Positions 8,744 to 16,792 of a stretch of 64,000 bases of DNA are shown piece by piece (within the stretch, counting starts at the first letter, position 1; every line of letters starts with the position of its first letter). The notes under the pieces are model-generated. The model was not told where the DNA came from. It did not search any database and was given only the letters and a program-made list of their open reading frames with translations. Both the position numbers and the translations under genes were made by a program. Origin of the DNA: Bacteroidetes bacterium HGW-Bacteroidetes-10 (GTDB lineage: Bacteria; Bacteroidota; Bacteroidia; Bacteroidales; UBA932); NCBI GenBank assembly GCA_002842695.1, contig PHDT01000005.1, positions 18,621-82,620 on the forward strand, given 5' to 3'.

Positions 8744-9421
8744 ATGAGAATACTGATGACTGCAGCTGAGGAGGAGGAGATCATCACAGCCCGTCAGGCT
8801 TTCAATTCCTTATCCAAAAGCGAGCAATTTGCCCTCGACATAACATACATGCTTACAGGCATCGGCACCACTTCTACCAGTTACAGACTGACTAAGATGC
8901 TCAACTCGGCATCAGCTCCCTTTGACCTGGCCGTTAACATAGGAATAGCTGGCAGCTTTACTGCCGATTTTCCTATCGGGTCAGTTGCAAGAGTGGAGAA
9001 GGAGTTCTTCGGAGATCTGGGTTTCGAGACTTTCACAGGATTTCAGACATTGTTTGATTACAAGATTCTTGATGCAGACACACATCCTTACAGGGGTGGT
9101 GCTCTTCACTCTCCTTCCCTTTCACAATCAGTGGAAAATGCGATGTCTCAATATGGAAAAGCAACTGGAGTGACTGTTCAGACTGTAAGTGGTCTTCCGG
9201 AGAAAACCATTCAGCTTTTGAAGGGATTCGAGCCTCAGATAGAGAGCATGGAGGGTGCTGCATTTTTCTATGTTTGTATTCTTGAGAAGATTCCTTTTAT
9301 TGAAATCAGATCTGTTTCAAACGCAGTTGGAGAGAGAGACAGAAGCAAATGGAATATTCCGCTGGCTCTGGATTCACTAAAAAATGCAAACAAAAAATTG
9401 TTTGAATCTCTGTTGAAATGA
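8744..9421 (+). CDS. mqnB: Futalosine hydrolase
   Basis: 225 residues of the nucleoside phosphorylase/hydrolase superfamily: TYMLTGIGTTSTSYRLTKML, NIGIAGSF, and the C-terminal substrate loop ESMEGAAFFYVC with the conserved SMEGAA, then EIRSVSNAVGERDRSKW. It removes hypoxanthine from futalosine to give dehypoxanthinyl futalosine in the alternative menaquinone pathway. The family assignment is supported by context: the stop codon overlaps the start of mqnD by four bases (ATGA), so the two pathway enzymes are translationally coupled. An MTA/SAH nucleosidase reading is possible from sequence alone but unlikely beside mqnD. The mqnA, mqnC and mqnE genes are not in the window. Confidence 0.93.
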   Translation: MRILMTAAEEEEIITARQAFNSLSKSEQFALDITYMLTGIGTTSTSYRLTKMLNSASAPFDLAVNIGIAGSFTADFPIGSVARVEKEFFGDLGFETFTGFQTLFDYKILDADTHPYRGGALHSPSLSQSVENAMSQYGKATGVTVQTVSGLPEKTIQLLKGFEPQIESMEGAAFFYVCILEKIPFIEIRSVSNAVGERDRSKWNIPLALDSLKNANKKLFESLLK

Positions 9422-10275
9422 AACTAAAACTAGCATATTCACCCTGCCCAAATGACACCTTTGCTTTTCATGCAATGATTCACGGCCTTATAGATACAGA
9501 AGGCCTTGAATTCGAAACTGTTCTTGGAGATGTAGAGCAACTCAATCAGGGTGCAGCATCAGGCAAGTACGACATTTGTAAACTGAGCTATCATGCATTT
9601 TTCCAGCTTTCAGACAGCTATGTAATGCTACGCTCAGGAAGCGCTTTGGGATATCATAATGGCCCCCTTTTAGTCACTGCTCAAAACAACCCTCTGGCCA
9701 ACCTTAAAGGTGAAGAACTTGAAAAGGCTCTCTCTAATTCCAGAGTTGTAATTCCCGGCAAGATGACAACCGGGGCACTGCTTCTCAAGGTTGCCTACCC
9801 TACAATAAAAGAGGCAACTCCTATTGTTTTTTCAGACATTGAAAAAGAATTACTTGAAGGAAAATTCGACGCGGGAGTTCTGATTCATGAAGCAAGATTT
9901 ACATACAGGGAAAAGGGACTTACGCTTATAACAGATCTTGGAGAGCACTGGCAAAATATTTCAGGTTTGCCTGTCCCACTTGGTGGAATTGCAATATCAA
10001 GAAGGCTGCCGGCAGATACAGCCAGGAAAATTAACAGAGTTTTGCGCAGGAGCATAGAATTTGCAATGAAAAATCCTGAGAAGTCCCGGGAGTATGTAAC
10101 ATGTCATGCTCAGGAGATGGATCCCCTGGTACAGAAGAAGCATATTGACCTCTTCGTTAACGATTACAGTATCGATATTGGAGTAGATGGAGAGAGAGCT
10201 GTTAATGCTCTCTTCAGAAAACTCACACAGGTTAGTCCGGAAATTATTTTCAGAGATGACCTCTTTATTTTGTAG
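9418..10275 (+). CDS. mqnD: 1,4-dihydroxy-6-naphthoate synthase
   Basis: 285 residues. The N-terminus AYSPCPNDTFAFHAMIHGLI is the MqnD signature, followed by the periplasmic-binding-protein-like fold with YDICKLSYHAFF and LIHEARFTYREKGL; the conserved His-containing IHEAR loop is present. It converts cyclic dehypoxanthinyl futalosine to 1,4-dihydroxy-6-naphthoate, the late step committing to menaquinone through the futalosine route. It starts inside the mqnB stop codon. Menaquinone from this pathway would serve respiration, for example fumarate reduction. Confidence 0.95.
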   Translation: MKLKLAYSPCPNDTFAFHAMIHGLIDTEGLEFETVLGDVEQLNQGAASGKYDICKLSYHAFFQLSDSYVMLRSGSALGYHNGPLLVTAQNNPLANLKGEELEKALSNSRVVIPGKMTTGALLLKVAYPTIKEATPIVFSDIEKELLEGKFDAGVLIHEARFTYREKGLTLITDLGEHWQNISGLPVPLGGIAISRRLPADTARKINRVLRRSIEFAMKNPEKSREYVTCHAQEMDPLVQKKHIDLFVNDYSIDIGVDGERAVNALFRKLTQVSPEIIFRDDLFIL

Positions 10276-10299
10276 ATTTACCGATTAAAACATCTTGAG

Positions 10300-11007
10300 A
10301 TGAGCAACGCAGTTATTAAAATCCACGACATTAAAAAGATTTATAAAGTTGGCAACCAGGAAGTAAGAGCACTGGATGGAGTTGACCTTACGATTAACAG
10401 AAATGAATATGTCGCAATAATGGGCCCTTCAGGTTCAGGAAAATCTACAATGATGAACATATTGGGATGCCTTGACAGTCCAAGTGATGGTTCATATGTG
10501 CTTAACGGAATTGATGTATCCCAGATGGCAGATAATGATCTTGCAGAGGTAAGGAACAAGGAGATTGGATTTATTTTCCAGTCGTTCAATCTTTTACCCA
10601 GATATTCTGCTCTGGAGAATGTTGCATTGCCTCTCATTTATTCCGGAGAACCAAAAAGCGTCAGAGATATGCGCGCAGAACAGGCCCTTTTGAGCGTCGA
10701 CCTCACCGATCGTATGCACCACAAACCAAACGAACTTTCGGGTGGACAAAGACAAAGGGTTGCAGTTGCAAGGGCGCTTGTTAACAGCCCTTCGATAATA
10801 CTTGCGGACGAACCAACCGGAAACCTCGACTCAAAGACATCAATAGATATTATGAAACTTTTTGAGAAAATTCACAACAAGGGGAATACAATAATTGTTG
10901 TAACTCACGAAGAGGATATTGCAAGACATGCCCACAGGATTATTCGTCTGAGAGACGGCAAAATAGAGTCAGATGAAAGAAACACCAATCCTGTAGTACA
11001 CTCATAA
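10300..11007 (+). CDS. ABC transporter ATP-binding protein, MacB/LolD type
   Basis: 235 residues, a single nucleotide-binding domain: Walker [10 protein letters not shown] near residue 43, Q-loop FQSFNLLP, signature [15 protein letters not shown], Walker [14 protein letters not shown] and H-loop VVTHEEDI. The NLDS tail after Walker B and the overall length match the LolD/MacB/FtsE-like group that pairs with FtsX-type permeases. No permease gene is adjacent, so its partner is encoded elsewhere. It lies 24 bp after mqnD and 24 bp before the cobalamin adenosyltransferase gene, so it may ride in that operon without functional relation. Confidence 0.9.
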   Translation: MSNAVIKIHDIKKIYKVGNQEVRALDGVDLTINRNEYVAIMGPSGSGKSTMMNILGCLDSPSDGSYVLNGIDVSQMADNDLAEVRNKEIGFIFQSFNLLPRYSALENVALPLIYSGEPKSVRDMRAEQALLSVDLTDRMHHKPNELSGGQRQRVAVARALVNSPSIILADEPTGNLDSKTSIDIMKLFEKIHNKGNTIIVVTHEEDIARHAHRIIRLRDGKIESDERNTNPVVHS

Positions 11008-11031
11008 CCGCCGTCACCAAATATTACAGAG

Positions 11032-11577
11032 ATGAAAGAGATGAATATATACACAAAAACAGGTGATAAGGGAACAACTTCGCTTGTTGGAGGTGCAAGG
11101 GTAAGCAAGGACAATCCAAAAGTAAATGCTTACGGGAATGTTGACGAACTTATCTCCCACATTGCCCTTCTCAGAGCAGATGCATTTGGAGCACCATTTC
11201 ACGAAAATCTTCGTCGCATACAGGCAAATCTGATGCTGGTTGCTGCGCATCTTGCTGCAGACGATCACGGAGCAAAAAAACTAAAGCCATTTGACCCTGC
11301 AGAAACAGAATTTCTTGAAAAACAGATAGACATAATGGTGGGAGAGCTGCCTGAACAGACAGCATTCATCCTTCCGGAAAGGCCCAGGGTTGCAGCTGAG
11401 TGTCATATTGCCAGAACAATTTGCAGAAGAGCCGAGCGCTCATGCATTTCATTAATGACGGAGCCAAGAATCGAAATATCAGTAAAGTATATCAACAGGC
11501 TCTCAGATTATCTCTTTGTCTATGCTCGTTATCTGGCCATGATTAATGGTGTTGCCGATGATTTTTGGCAACAATAG
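11032..11577 (+). CDS. ATP:cob(I)alamin adenosyltransferase, PduO type
   Basis: 181 residues. The family signature TKTGDKGTTSLVGG opens the protein. GNVDELISHIALLRAD and the C-terminal RPRVAAECHIARTICRRAER and INRLSDYLFVYARYLA complete the five-helix PduO/MMAB fold and its ATP/cobalamin-binding residues. It transfers the adenosyl group of ATP to cob(I)alamin, making coenzyme B12 for enzymes such as methylmalonyl-CoA mutase. Start is either 11032 (MKEMNIYT) or the Met at 11041; the second gives the usual family N-terminus. Confidence 0.94.
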   Translation: MKEMNIYTKTGDKGTTSLVGGARVSKDNPKVNAYGNVDELISHIALLRADAFGAPFHENLRRIQANLMLVAAHLAADDHGAKKLKPFDPAETEFLEKQIDIMVGELPEQTAFILPERPRVAAECHIARTICRRAERSCISLMTEPRIEISVKYINRLSDYLFVYARYLAMINGVADDFWQQ

Positions 11578-11578
11578 A

Positions 11579-11608
11579 TTGCAAATCAAATTTTATTGAG
11601 TATCTTCG
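11579..11608 (+). promoter_or_regulatory. Promoter of the DUF2795-trkA unit
   Basis: TTG at 11579-11581 and TATCTTCG at 11601-11608 are separated by 19 bp, fitting the Bacteroidota -33/-7 layout with one mismatch in the -7 box. It overlaps the end of the adenosyltransferase gene and gives a leader of about 50 nt. Confidence 0.6.
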
Positions 11609-11662
11609 CACACTATTTCCAAAAAATTAACCCAAGTACTTAATAATTAATTATTTACAACT

Positions 11663-11884
11663 ATGTACTGGACACTAGAACTTGCTTCAAAACTCGAAGA
11701 CGCTCCATGGCCCGCAACTAAAGAAGAGTTGATAGACTATGCAACCAGATCGGGTGCACCACTTGAAGTAATTGAAAACCTTGAAGATCTGGAAGATGAT
11801 GGCGAAGTTTACGATAGCATCGAAGACATCTGGCCTGATTATCCAAGCAAAGAGGACTTCTTCTTCAACGAGGAGGAGTACTAA
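11663..11884 (+). CDS. DUF2795-family small acidic protein
   Basis: 73 residues, strongly acidic (over 25% Asp and Glu). It starts MYWTLELASKLEDAPWPATK and continues KEELIDYATRSGAPLEVIENL, the helix-rich DUF2795 pattern, ending in an acidic tail (IEDIWPDYPSKEDFFFNEEE). This small protein is very conserved in Bacteroidota; its role is unknown. It has its own good promoter and lies 10 bp upstream of trkA, so the two are probably co-transcribed. There is no signal peptide or membrane segment, so it is cytosolic. Confidence 0.88.
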   Translation: MYWTLELASKLEDAPWPATKEELIDYATRSGAPLEVIENLEDLEDDGEVYDSIEDIWPDYPSKEDFFFNEEEY

Positions 11885-11894
11885 ATTATAAATT

Positions 11895-13244
11895 ATGAAA
11901 ATCATCATCGCCGGCGCAGGTGATGTCGGTACACACCTTGCCAAAATGCTCGGGAACGAGGATCATGAACTCACCGTAATTGACAACGATGAGCTCAGAC
12001 TTAACCATGTCGGCGAAGTAGCAGATATCATTCCAATATTCGGGTCTCCCACATCTATTGCCACACTTGAAAAGGCAGAGGTGAGGAAATCCGATCTCTT
12101 TATTGCCGTTAGCCCCGCTCAGGAGCAGGATGTTAACATCATTAGTGCCATGCTGGCCAAAAAGATGGGAACAGGCAAAGTTACAGCCCGGATAAATAAT
12201 GATGAGTATCTAAAAAACGAAAACAAGCTCCTCTTTACTGAGATGGGTATTGACCTTCTTTTCTATCCTGAAAAGATTGCTTCGCATGAAATTATTGACC
12301 TGCTTAAACAGACAGGAACATCTGAATTTATGGATTTCTCCGGCGGAAAACTTCAGCTGATTGTTTTTCGTCTTGATGATGGTGCGCCTCTGATTAACAA
12401 AACACTCTCCGATTACTCTGTTTCCGGGGTTGAACCAATGTACAGAGCCGTAGCAATTGCGAGGGATGGTCAGACAATCATTCCCCGGGCTTCAACAAAG
12501 TTCAAGGAGAAGGATATTGTGTTTGTGATTTCAAAAAGAGCCGGAGCCCAGGAGGTTATGAGCTACTCAGGGAAAAACAACATTGATGTCAAAAGACTCA
12601 TGATTGTTGGTGGAGGCCGCATTGGCGAAATGGTGGCAAAAAAGCTTGAGAATTCTGTTGACTATATCAAGCTCATTGAGAGAAGACGCGAAAGGTGCGA
12701 TGTTCTGAATGAAAGCCTCAGCAAGACGCTTGTCATTAACGGAGATGCAAGAAATACAGACCTGCTCATTGAGGAGGATGTAAATGACTTCGATGCATTT
12801 GTTGCTGTTACAAGCAGTTCCGAGACAAACATTCTCTCATGCGTTATGGCTAAAAAGATGGGGGTCGCAAAAACAATAGCAGAGGTCGAAAACATAGACT
12901 ACATTAAACTGGCGGAGGGAATGGGAGTTGATGCTGTAATCAACAAAAAGCTCATCACTGCCAGCCGTATTTTCAGATTCACTCTCTCCAACAAGGTTCA
13001 GTCTATAAAATGCCTTAACGGATCTGATGCAGAGATTCTTGAATTTATTGTTAATCCAAACAGCAAAATTACTCAGGACAAACTTCGTAATCTTGGCTTC
13101 CCCAAAGATGCAATCATAGGAGGAGTAATAAGAGGTACAAACAGTTTTATTGCACTTGGCGATACTGAAATCAAGCCTTACGACAGGGTTGTCGTATTCG
13201 CTCTTCCAAGCGCACTTACAAAGGTGAACAAGTTCTTCGCCTGA
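11895..13244 (+). CDS. trkA: Trk potassium uptake regulator TrkA
   Basis: 449 residues with two tandem RCK units. Each begins with a Rossmann NAD-binding motif: IIIAGAGDVGTHLAKML at residue 3 and LMIVGGGRIGEMVAKKL near 236. Each is followed by a TrkA-C domain. The cytosolic protein gates the TrkH membrane channel in response to NAD(H)/ATP. TrkH usually follows immediately in this phylum, but here the next gene is aspA on its own promoter, so TrkH must lie elsewhere. Confidence 0.95.
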   Translation: MKIIIAGAGDVGTHLAKMLGNEDHELTVIDNDELRLNHVGEVADIIPIFGSPTSIATLEKAEVRKSDLFIAVSPAQEQDVNIISAMLAKKMGTGKVTARINNDEYLKNENKLLFTEMGIDLLFYPEKIASHEIIDLLKQTGTSEFMDFSGGKLQLIVFRLDDGAPLINKTLSDYSVSGVEPMYRAVAIARDGQTIIPRASTKFKEKDIVFVISKRAGAQEVMSYSGKNNIDVKRLMIVGGGRIGEMVAKKLENSVDYIKLIERRRERCDVLNESLSKTLVINGDARNTDLLIEEDVNDFDAFVAVTSSSETNILSCVMAKKMGVAKTIAEVENIDYIKLAEGMGVDAVINKKLITASRIFRFTLSNKVQSIKCLNGSDAEILEFIVNPNSKITQDKLRNLGFPKDAIIGGVIRGTNSFIALGDTEIKPYDRVVVFALPSALTKVNKFFA

Positions 13245-13298
13245 TTTTCTCACAAATAATATTTATTGCTCTGAATTATTACCAAAATGATTCAGTTT

Positions 13299-13341
13299 GA
13301 TTATAATTTTTCTTGTTTTTGTACAATGGAGATTATAATTT
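13299..13341 (+). promoter_or_regulatory. Direct repeat of GATTATAATTT upstream of aspA
   Basis: GATTATAATTT occurs at 13299-13309 and again at 13331-13341, 32 bp apart (about three helical turns), with the second copy just before the aspA -7 box. It may be a regulator site; AT-rich chance similarity is the alternative. Confidence 0.35.
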
Positions 13342-13351
13342 ATTACCTTCG
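13318..13351 (+). promoter_or_regulatory. Promoter of aspA
   Basis: TTTG at 13318-13321 and TACCTTCG at 13344-13351 (one mismatch to TAnnTTTG), spacer 22 bp. The -7 box is 30 bp upstream of the ATG at 13382, and supports that start over the longer frame opening at 13313, which would begin upstream of the promoter. Confidence 0.55.
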
Positions 13352-13381
13352 CGGACATTTTTAATCATAAATATTGCGATT

Positions 13382-14812
13382 ATGAGCAAAACCAGTATCA
13401 AACCAGAAGGAAAGATGCGAATTGAGCATGACCTTCTGGGTGACAGAGAGGTGCCATCAGAAGCACTGTACGGAGTTCAGACTCTCAGATGTATTGAGAA
13501 CTTTGACATAAGCAGGCAGCTGCTTTCACAGTATCCTCAGTTTATCAAGGGGCTTGGAATTGTAAAGATGGGAGCCGTTCTGGCAAACCATGAACTTGGC
13601 CTTATTGAAGATAAGGTTAAGGATGCAATTGTGGAAGCTTGTCAGGAGCTTATCGACGGAAAACATCTGGAGCATTTTCCAATTGACATGATTCAGGGTG
13701 GAGCGGGTACTTCTGTGAACATGAATGCAAATGAGGTAATTGCCAACAGAGCACTTGAGATTATGGGCAAAGAGCACGGGCAGTACGAATTCTGCAGCCC
13801 CAACGACCATGTAAACATGGCTCAGTCAACTAATGATGCCTACCCGAGTGCAATGCATATCGGACTTTTTATTAAACATTTTGAAGTGAGAGAGTCACTG
13901 GAAAAGCTGATTGCATCTCTTGAAGCAAAGGAGAGAGAGTTTGCCGGCATAATCAAAATGGGAAGAACCCAGCTTCAGGACGCAGTCCCTATGACACTGG
14001 GACAAAGTTTCGGAGCTTTTGCGTCTGCAATGAAACATGAACTCAGAAGGCTGGACAAGGCCTCCAGGGAACTGCTCTATATTAATATGGGTGCAACAGC
14101 AATCGGGACCGGAATTACTGCTGAGCCTGGTTATGCAGAGGCATGTATTTACCATATCAGAAAAATAACAGGCTGGGACCTGAAACTTTCATACAATCTT
14201 ATTGAAGCGACTCACGATACATCATGCATGGTGGCATACTCTGCTGCTCTGAGATCGATTGCCATAAGGCTTTCAAAAATGTGCAATGACCTGCGTTTCC
14301 TCTCATCAGGACCAAGGACAGGCATTGCAGAGATTAAGCTTCCTCCAAAACAGCCGGGATCATCAATCATGCCGGGAAAAGTGAACCCTGTTATTCCGGA
14401 AGTTGTGAATCAGGTTTGCTTTAAGGTGATTGGTAATGACCTTACAATTACTATGGCATCTGAGGCAGCTCAGCTGGAACTTAATGTGATGGAACCGGTT
14501 CTTGTACACAGCCTTACTGAATCCAGCGACTGGATGAAGAGGGGAATGGATGCCCTCCGCAAGGAGTGTATTGACGGAATTGAGGCAAATCCTGAGCATT
14601 GCCGCGAAATGGTGGAGCATTCAATTGGTATAGTTACAGCGCTCAAACCTTTCATCGGATATGCAAAAAGTACAGAGATAGCAAGCGAAGCTCTGGCAAC
14701 TGGCGGAAGTGTTTATCAGCTTGTTCTTGACAAGGGAATACTTACTAAGGAACAGCTTGACAAGATTCTGGATCCTAAAAACATGATCAGACCGGTTAAG
14801 ATTTCAATCTAA
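13382..14812 (+). CDS. aspA: Aspartate ammonia-lyase
   Basis: 476 residues from the ATG at 13382 (MSKTSIKPEGKMRIEHDLLG). The fumarase/aspartase superfamily signature GSSIMPGKVNP lies near residue 330, with further active-site segments GAGTSVNMNANEV and NDHVNMAQSTNDAYPS typical of aspartase. The enzyme reversibly deaminates L-aspartate to fumarate and ammonia in the cytosol, feeding fumarate respiration or nitrogen supply. The longer frame from 13313 is rejected because it would include the promoter. A hairpin terminator follows directly. Confidence 0.95.
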   Translation: MSKTSIKPEGKMRIEHDLLGDREVPSEALYGVQTLRCIENFDISRQLLSQYPQFIKGLGIVKMGAVLANHELGLIEDKVKDAIVEACQELIDGKHLEHFPIDMIQGGAGTSVNMNANEVIANRALEIMGKEHGQYEFCSPNDHVNMAQSTNDAYPSAMHIGLFIKHFEVRESLEKLIASLEAKEREFAGIIKMGRTQLQDAVPMTLGQSFGAFASAMKHELRRLDKASRELLYINMGATAIGTGITAEPGYAEACIYHIRKITGWDLKLSYNLIEATHDTSCMVAYSAALRSIAIRLSKMCNDLRFLSSGPRTGIAEIKLPPKQPGSSIMPGKVNPVIPEVVNQVCFKVIGNDLTITMASEAAQLELNVMEPVLVHSLTESSDWMKRGMDALRKECIDGIEANPEHCREMVEHSIGIVTALKPFIGYAKSTEIASEALATGGSVYQLVLDKGILTKEQLDKILDPKNMIRPVKISI

Positions 14813-14838
14813 CCAGACGGTTTGGCAAACTACACAAT

Positions 14839-14866
14839 AAAAGGGCAGCTTAAAACTGCCCTTTTT
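14839..14866 (+). terminator. Rho-independent terminator of aspA
   Basis: A 10-bp perfect stem, AAAAGGGCAG (14839-14848) with CTGCCCTTTT (14856-14865), has a 7-nt loop, and the T-run of its 3' arm ends at 14866. It begins 27 bp after the aspA stop and abuts the uup -7 box. Confidence 0.9.
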
Positions 14867-14868
14867 CT

Positions 14869-14876
14869 TATCTTTG
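14869..14876 (+). promoter_or_regulatory. -7 box of uup
   Basis: TATCTTTG is a perfect TAnnTTTG match, only 4 nt from the ATG at 14881. The -33 region would fall in the aspA terminator stem. The transcript is predicted to be leaderless. Confidence 0.7.
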
Positions 14877-14880
14877 CAGC

Positions 14881-16779
14881 ATGGCAAGTATACTTCAGGC
14901 AGAAAAGCTTTCAAAATCCTACGGCATTCGCACACTATTTGAAAACCTTGATATTAACATCAATGAGGGGGATAAAATTGCCCTTATAGCTCCCAACGGA
15001 AGTGGCAAGAGCACGTTGCTTCGTGTTCTGGCCGGCAAGGATTTTTCTGATGGTGAGGGAACGGTAAAGCTTAAAACGGGAGTTAAAGTTGCCTGGCTTG
15101 AGCAGGAGCCGGAATTAAACCCGGAGAATACTGTCTTCGAGGAGGTATTTGGCGCATCTGACATTCTCTCTTCTGCAATTATGGAGTACGAAGCTGCTTT
15201 GCTTTCGCACGATCAGGCAAGACTGGAAAAGGCAATTCATGAAATGGATTCCAGAAATGCATGGCAGTACGAAATTAAGGTCAAACAGGTACTTACAAGG
15301 CTTGATCTTACTGAGATAAATATGTCTGTATCTGCTCTTTCAGGCGGACAGAGAAAAAGGGTTGCACTGGCCTCAATGATGATTCATGATGCAGACCTTA
15401 TTGTGCTTGACGAGCCAACAAACCACCTGGACCTGGAGGTAATTGAATACCTTGAGGAATATCTTAAGAGAACCTCATCATCTGTACTTATGGTTACCCA
15501 CGACAGGTATTTCCTGGACAGGGTCTGCAACCATATTCTTGAACTTGACAACGGAAAGATGTTTGCATACAAGGGAAACTACTCATACTTTCTTGAAAAG
15601 AGAGAAGAGAGGGTAGAGAACTTTAACACAGAAACTGAAAGAGCAAGAAACCTGCTCAGGGGTGAACTTGAATGGATGAGACGGATGCCTCAGGCAAGAG
15701 CAACCAAGGCCAAGTACAGAATTAATGCATTTTATGAATTAAAGGAGAAGGCAGAGCGCACTATTAGAGAGAAGAGTATGCGGATTGATGTGGGCAGCTC
15801 AAGGCTTGGAACCAAAATCATAAACTGCAAAAATATAAGCCACTACTGGGGAGATTATTGTTCTGTCGACAATTTCACATACAATTTTGCCAAGGGAGAG
15901 AAGATAGGAATTGTTGGTGCCAACGGCGCCGGCAAAACAACTTTTCTGAACATAATGACAGGAGATATTAAGCCTGCATCCGGCGATATCGAATGGGGAG
16001 AGACTTTGGTAATAGGTCATTACAAACAATCGGGTCTCGATTTTGACCCTCAGGAGACTGTGATTGAGGCGGTAAGAAAAATTGCGGAGGTTGTTTCGCT
16101 GGCAGATGGTTCTGTTATGCCTGTCTCTCAGTTCCTGAGCAGGTTCCTCTTCCCCCACTCCTCTCACAACACAAAAATTGAGCGACTTAGCGGTGGCGAA
16201 AGGAGAAGACTCTATCTGGTTACCGTTCTGATGAAGAGTCCAAACTTTCTGATTCTTGACGAGCCCACAAACGACCTTGATATTGTAAGCCTTAATGTTC
16301 TGGAAGAGTATTTATCGACCTTCCCTGGATGTCTAATTATAGTTTCTCACGACAGATACTTTCTGGACAAGCTTGCAGACCACCTCTTCGTATTTGAAGG
16401 TGAGGGGATGATTAAGGATTATGTGGGAAAATACTCAGAGTACCGTGAGCTGATGAAGGATAAGGAGCGTGAGGCAGAACTGGCAGAGAGGGGCAGAAAA
16501 GAGAAGGAGGCAGAGAAATTAAAAGCAGCAGAGAGAGAGAATCAGCCTGCAAAGGGAACAGATACTTCCGGTAAAAAACTATCCTGGAAAGAGCAGAGAG
16601 AGCTGGAGACGGTTGAGAAAGAGATTGCCTCTCTTGAAAAAGAAAAAGGCAGCCTTGAGACTGCCCTTTCTTCCGGAAACCTCTCTTCAGATGAGCTTAC
16701 TAAAGCTTCGCTCAGAATCGGAGAGATTATTTCTCTTATTGACTTAAAGAGCGACCGCTGGCTTGAATTAAACAGCTAG
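14881..16779 (+). CDS. uup: ABC-F ATPase, Uup type
   Basis: 632 residues, no membrane segments. NBD1 has Walker A APNGSGKST near residue 38, signature LSGGQRKRVALASM and Walker B LIVLDEPTNHLD. A linker rich in Arg/Lys follows (MRRMPQARATKAKYR). NBD2 has Walker A GANGAGKTT near 345, signature LSGGERRRLYLV and LILDEPTNDLD. A C-terminal coiled coil (about 530-630, LETVEKEIASLEKEKGSLE) distinguishes Uup from EttA. ABC-F proteins act on the ribosome or on nucleic-acid intermediates rather than in transport. It is monocistronic and converges with ettA, 13 bp apart. Confidence 0.9.
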   Translation: MASILQAEKLSKSYGIRTLFENLDININEGDKIALIAPNGSGKSTLLRVLAGKDFSDGEGTVKLKTGVKVAWLEQEPELNPENTVFEEVFGASDILSSAIMEYEAALLSHDQARLEKAIHEMDSRNAWQYEIKVKQVLTRLDLTEINMSVSALSGGQRKRVALASMMIHDADLIVLDEPTNHLDLEVIEYLEEYLKRTSSSVLMVTHDRYFLDRVCNHILELDNGKMFAYKGNYSYFLEKREERVENFNTETERARNLLRGELEWMRRMPQARATKAKYRINAFYELKEKAERTIREKSMRIDVGSSRLGTKIINCKNISHYWGDYCSVDNFTYNFAKGEKIGIVGANGAGKTTFLNIMTGDIKPASGDIEWGETLVIGHYKQSGLDFDPQETVIEAVRKIAEVVSLADGSVMPVSQFLSRFLFPHSSHNTKIERLSGGERRRLYLVTVLMKSPNFLILDEPTNDLDIVSLNVLEEYLSTFPGCLIIVSHDRYFLDKLADHLFVFEGEGMIKDYVGKYSEYRELMKDKEREAELAERGRKEKEAEKLKAAERENQPAKGTDTSGKKLSWKEQRELETVEKEIASLEKEKGSLETALSSGNLSSDELTKASLRIGEIISLIDLKSDRWLELNS

Positions 16780-16792
16780 CCGCAACTTTCTG

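Noticed and set aside
13313..13381. N-terminal extension of aspA
   Set aside because: It would place the promoter inside the coding region and adds residues outside the usual aspartase N-terminus.
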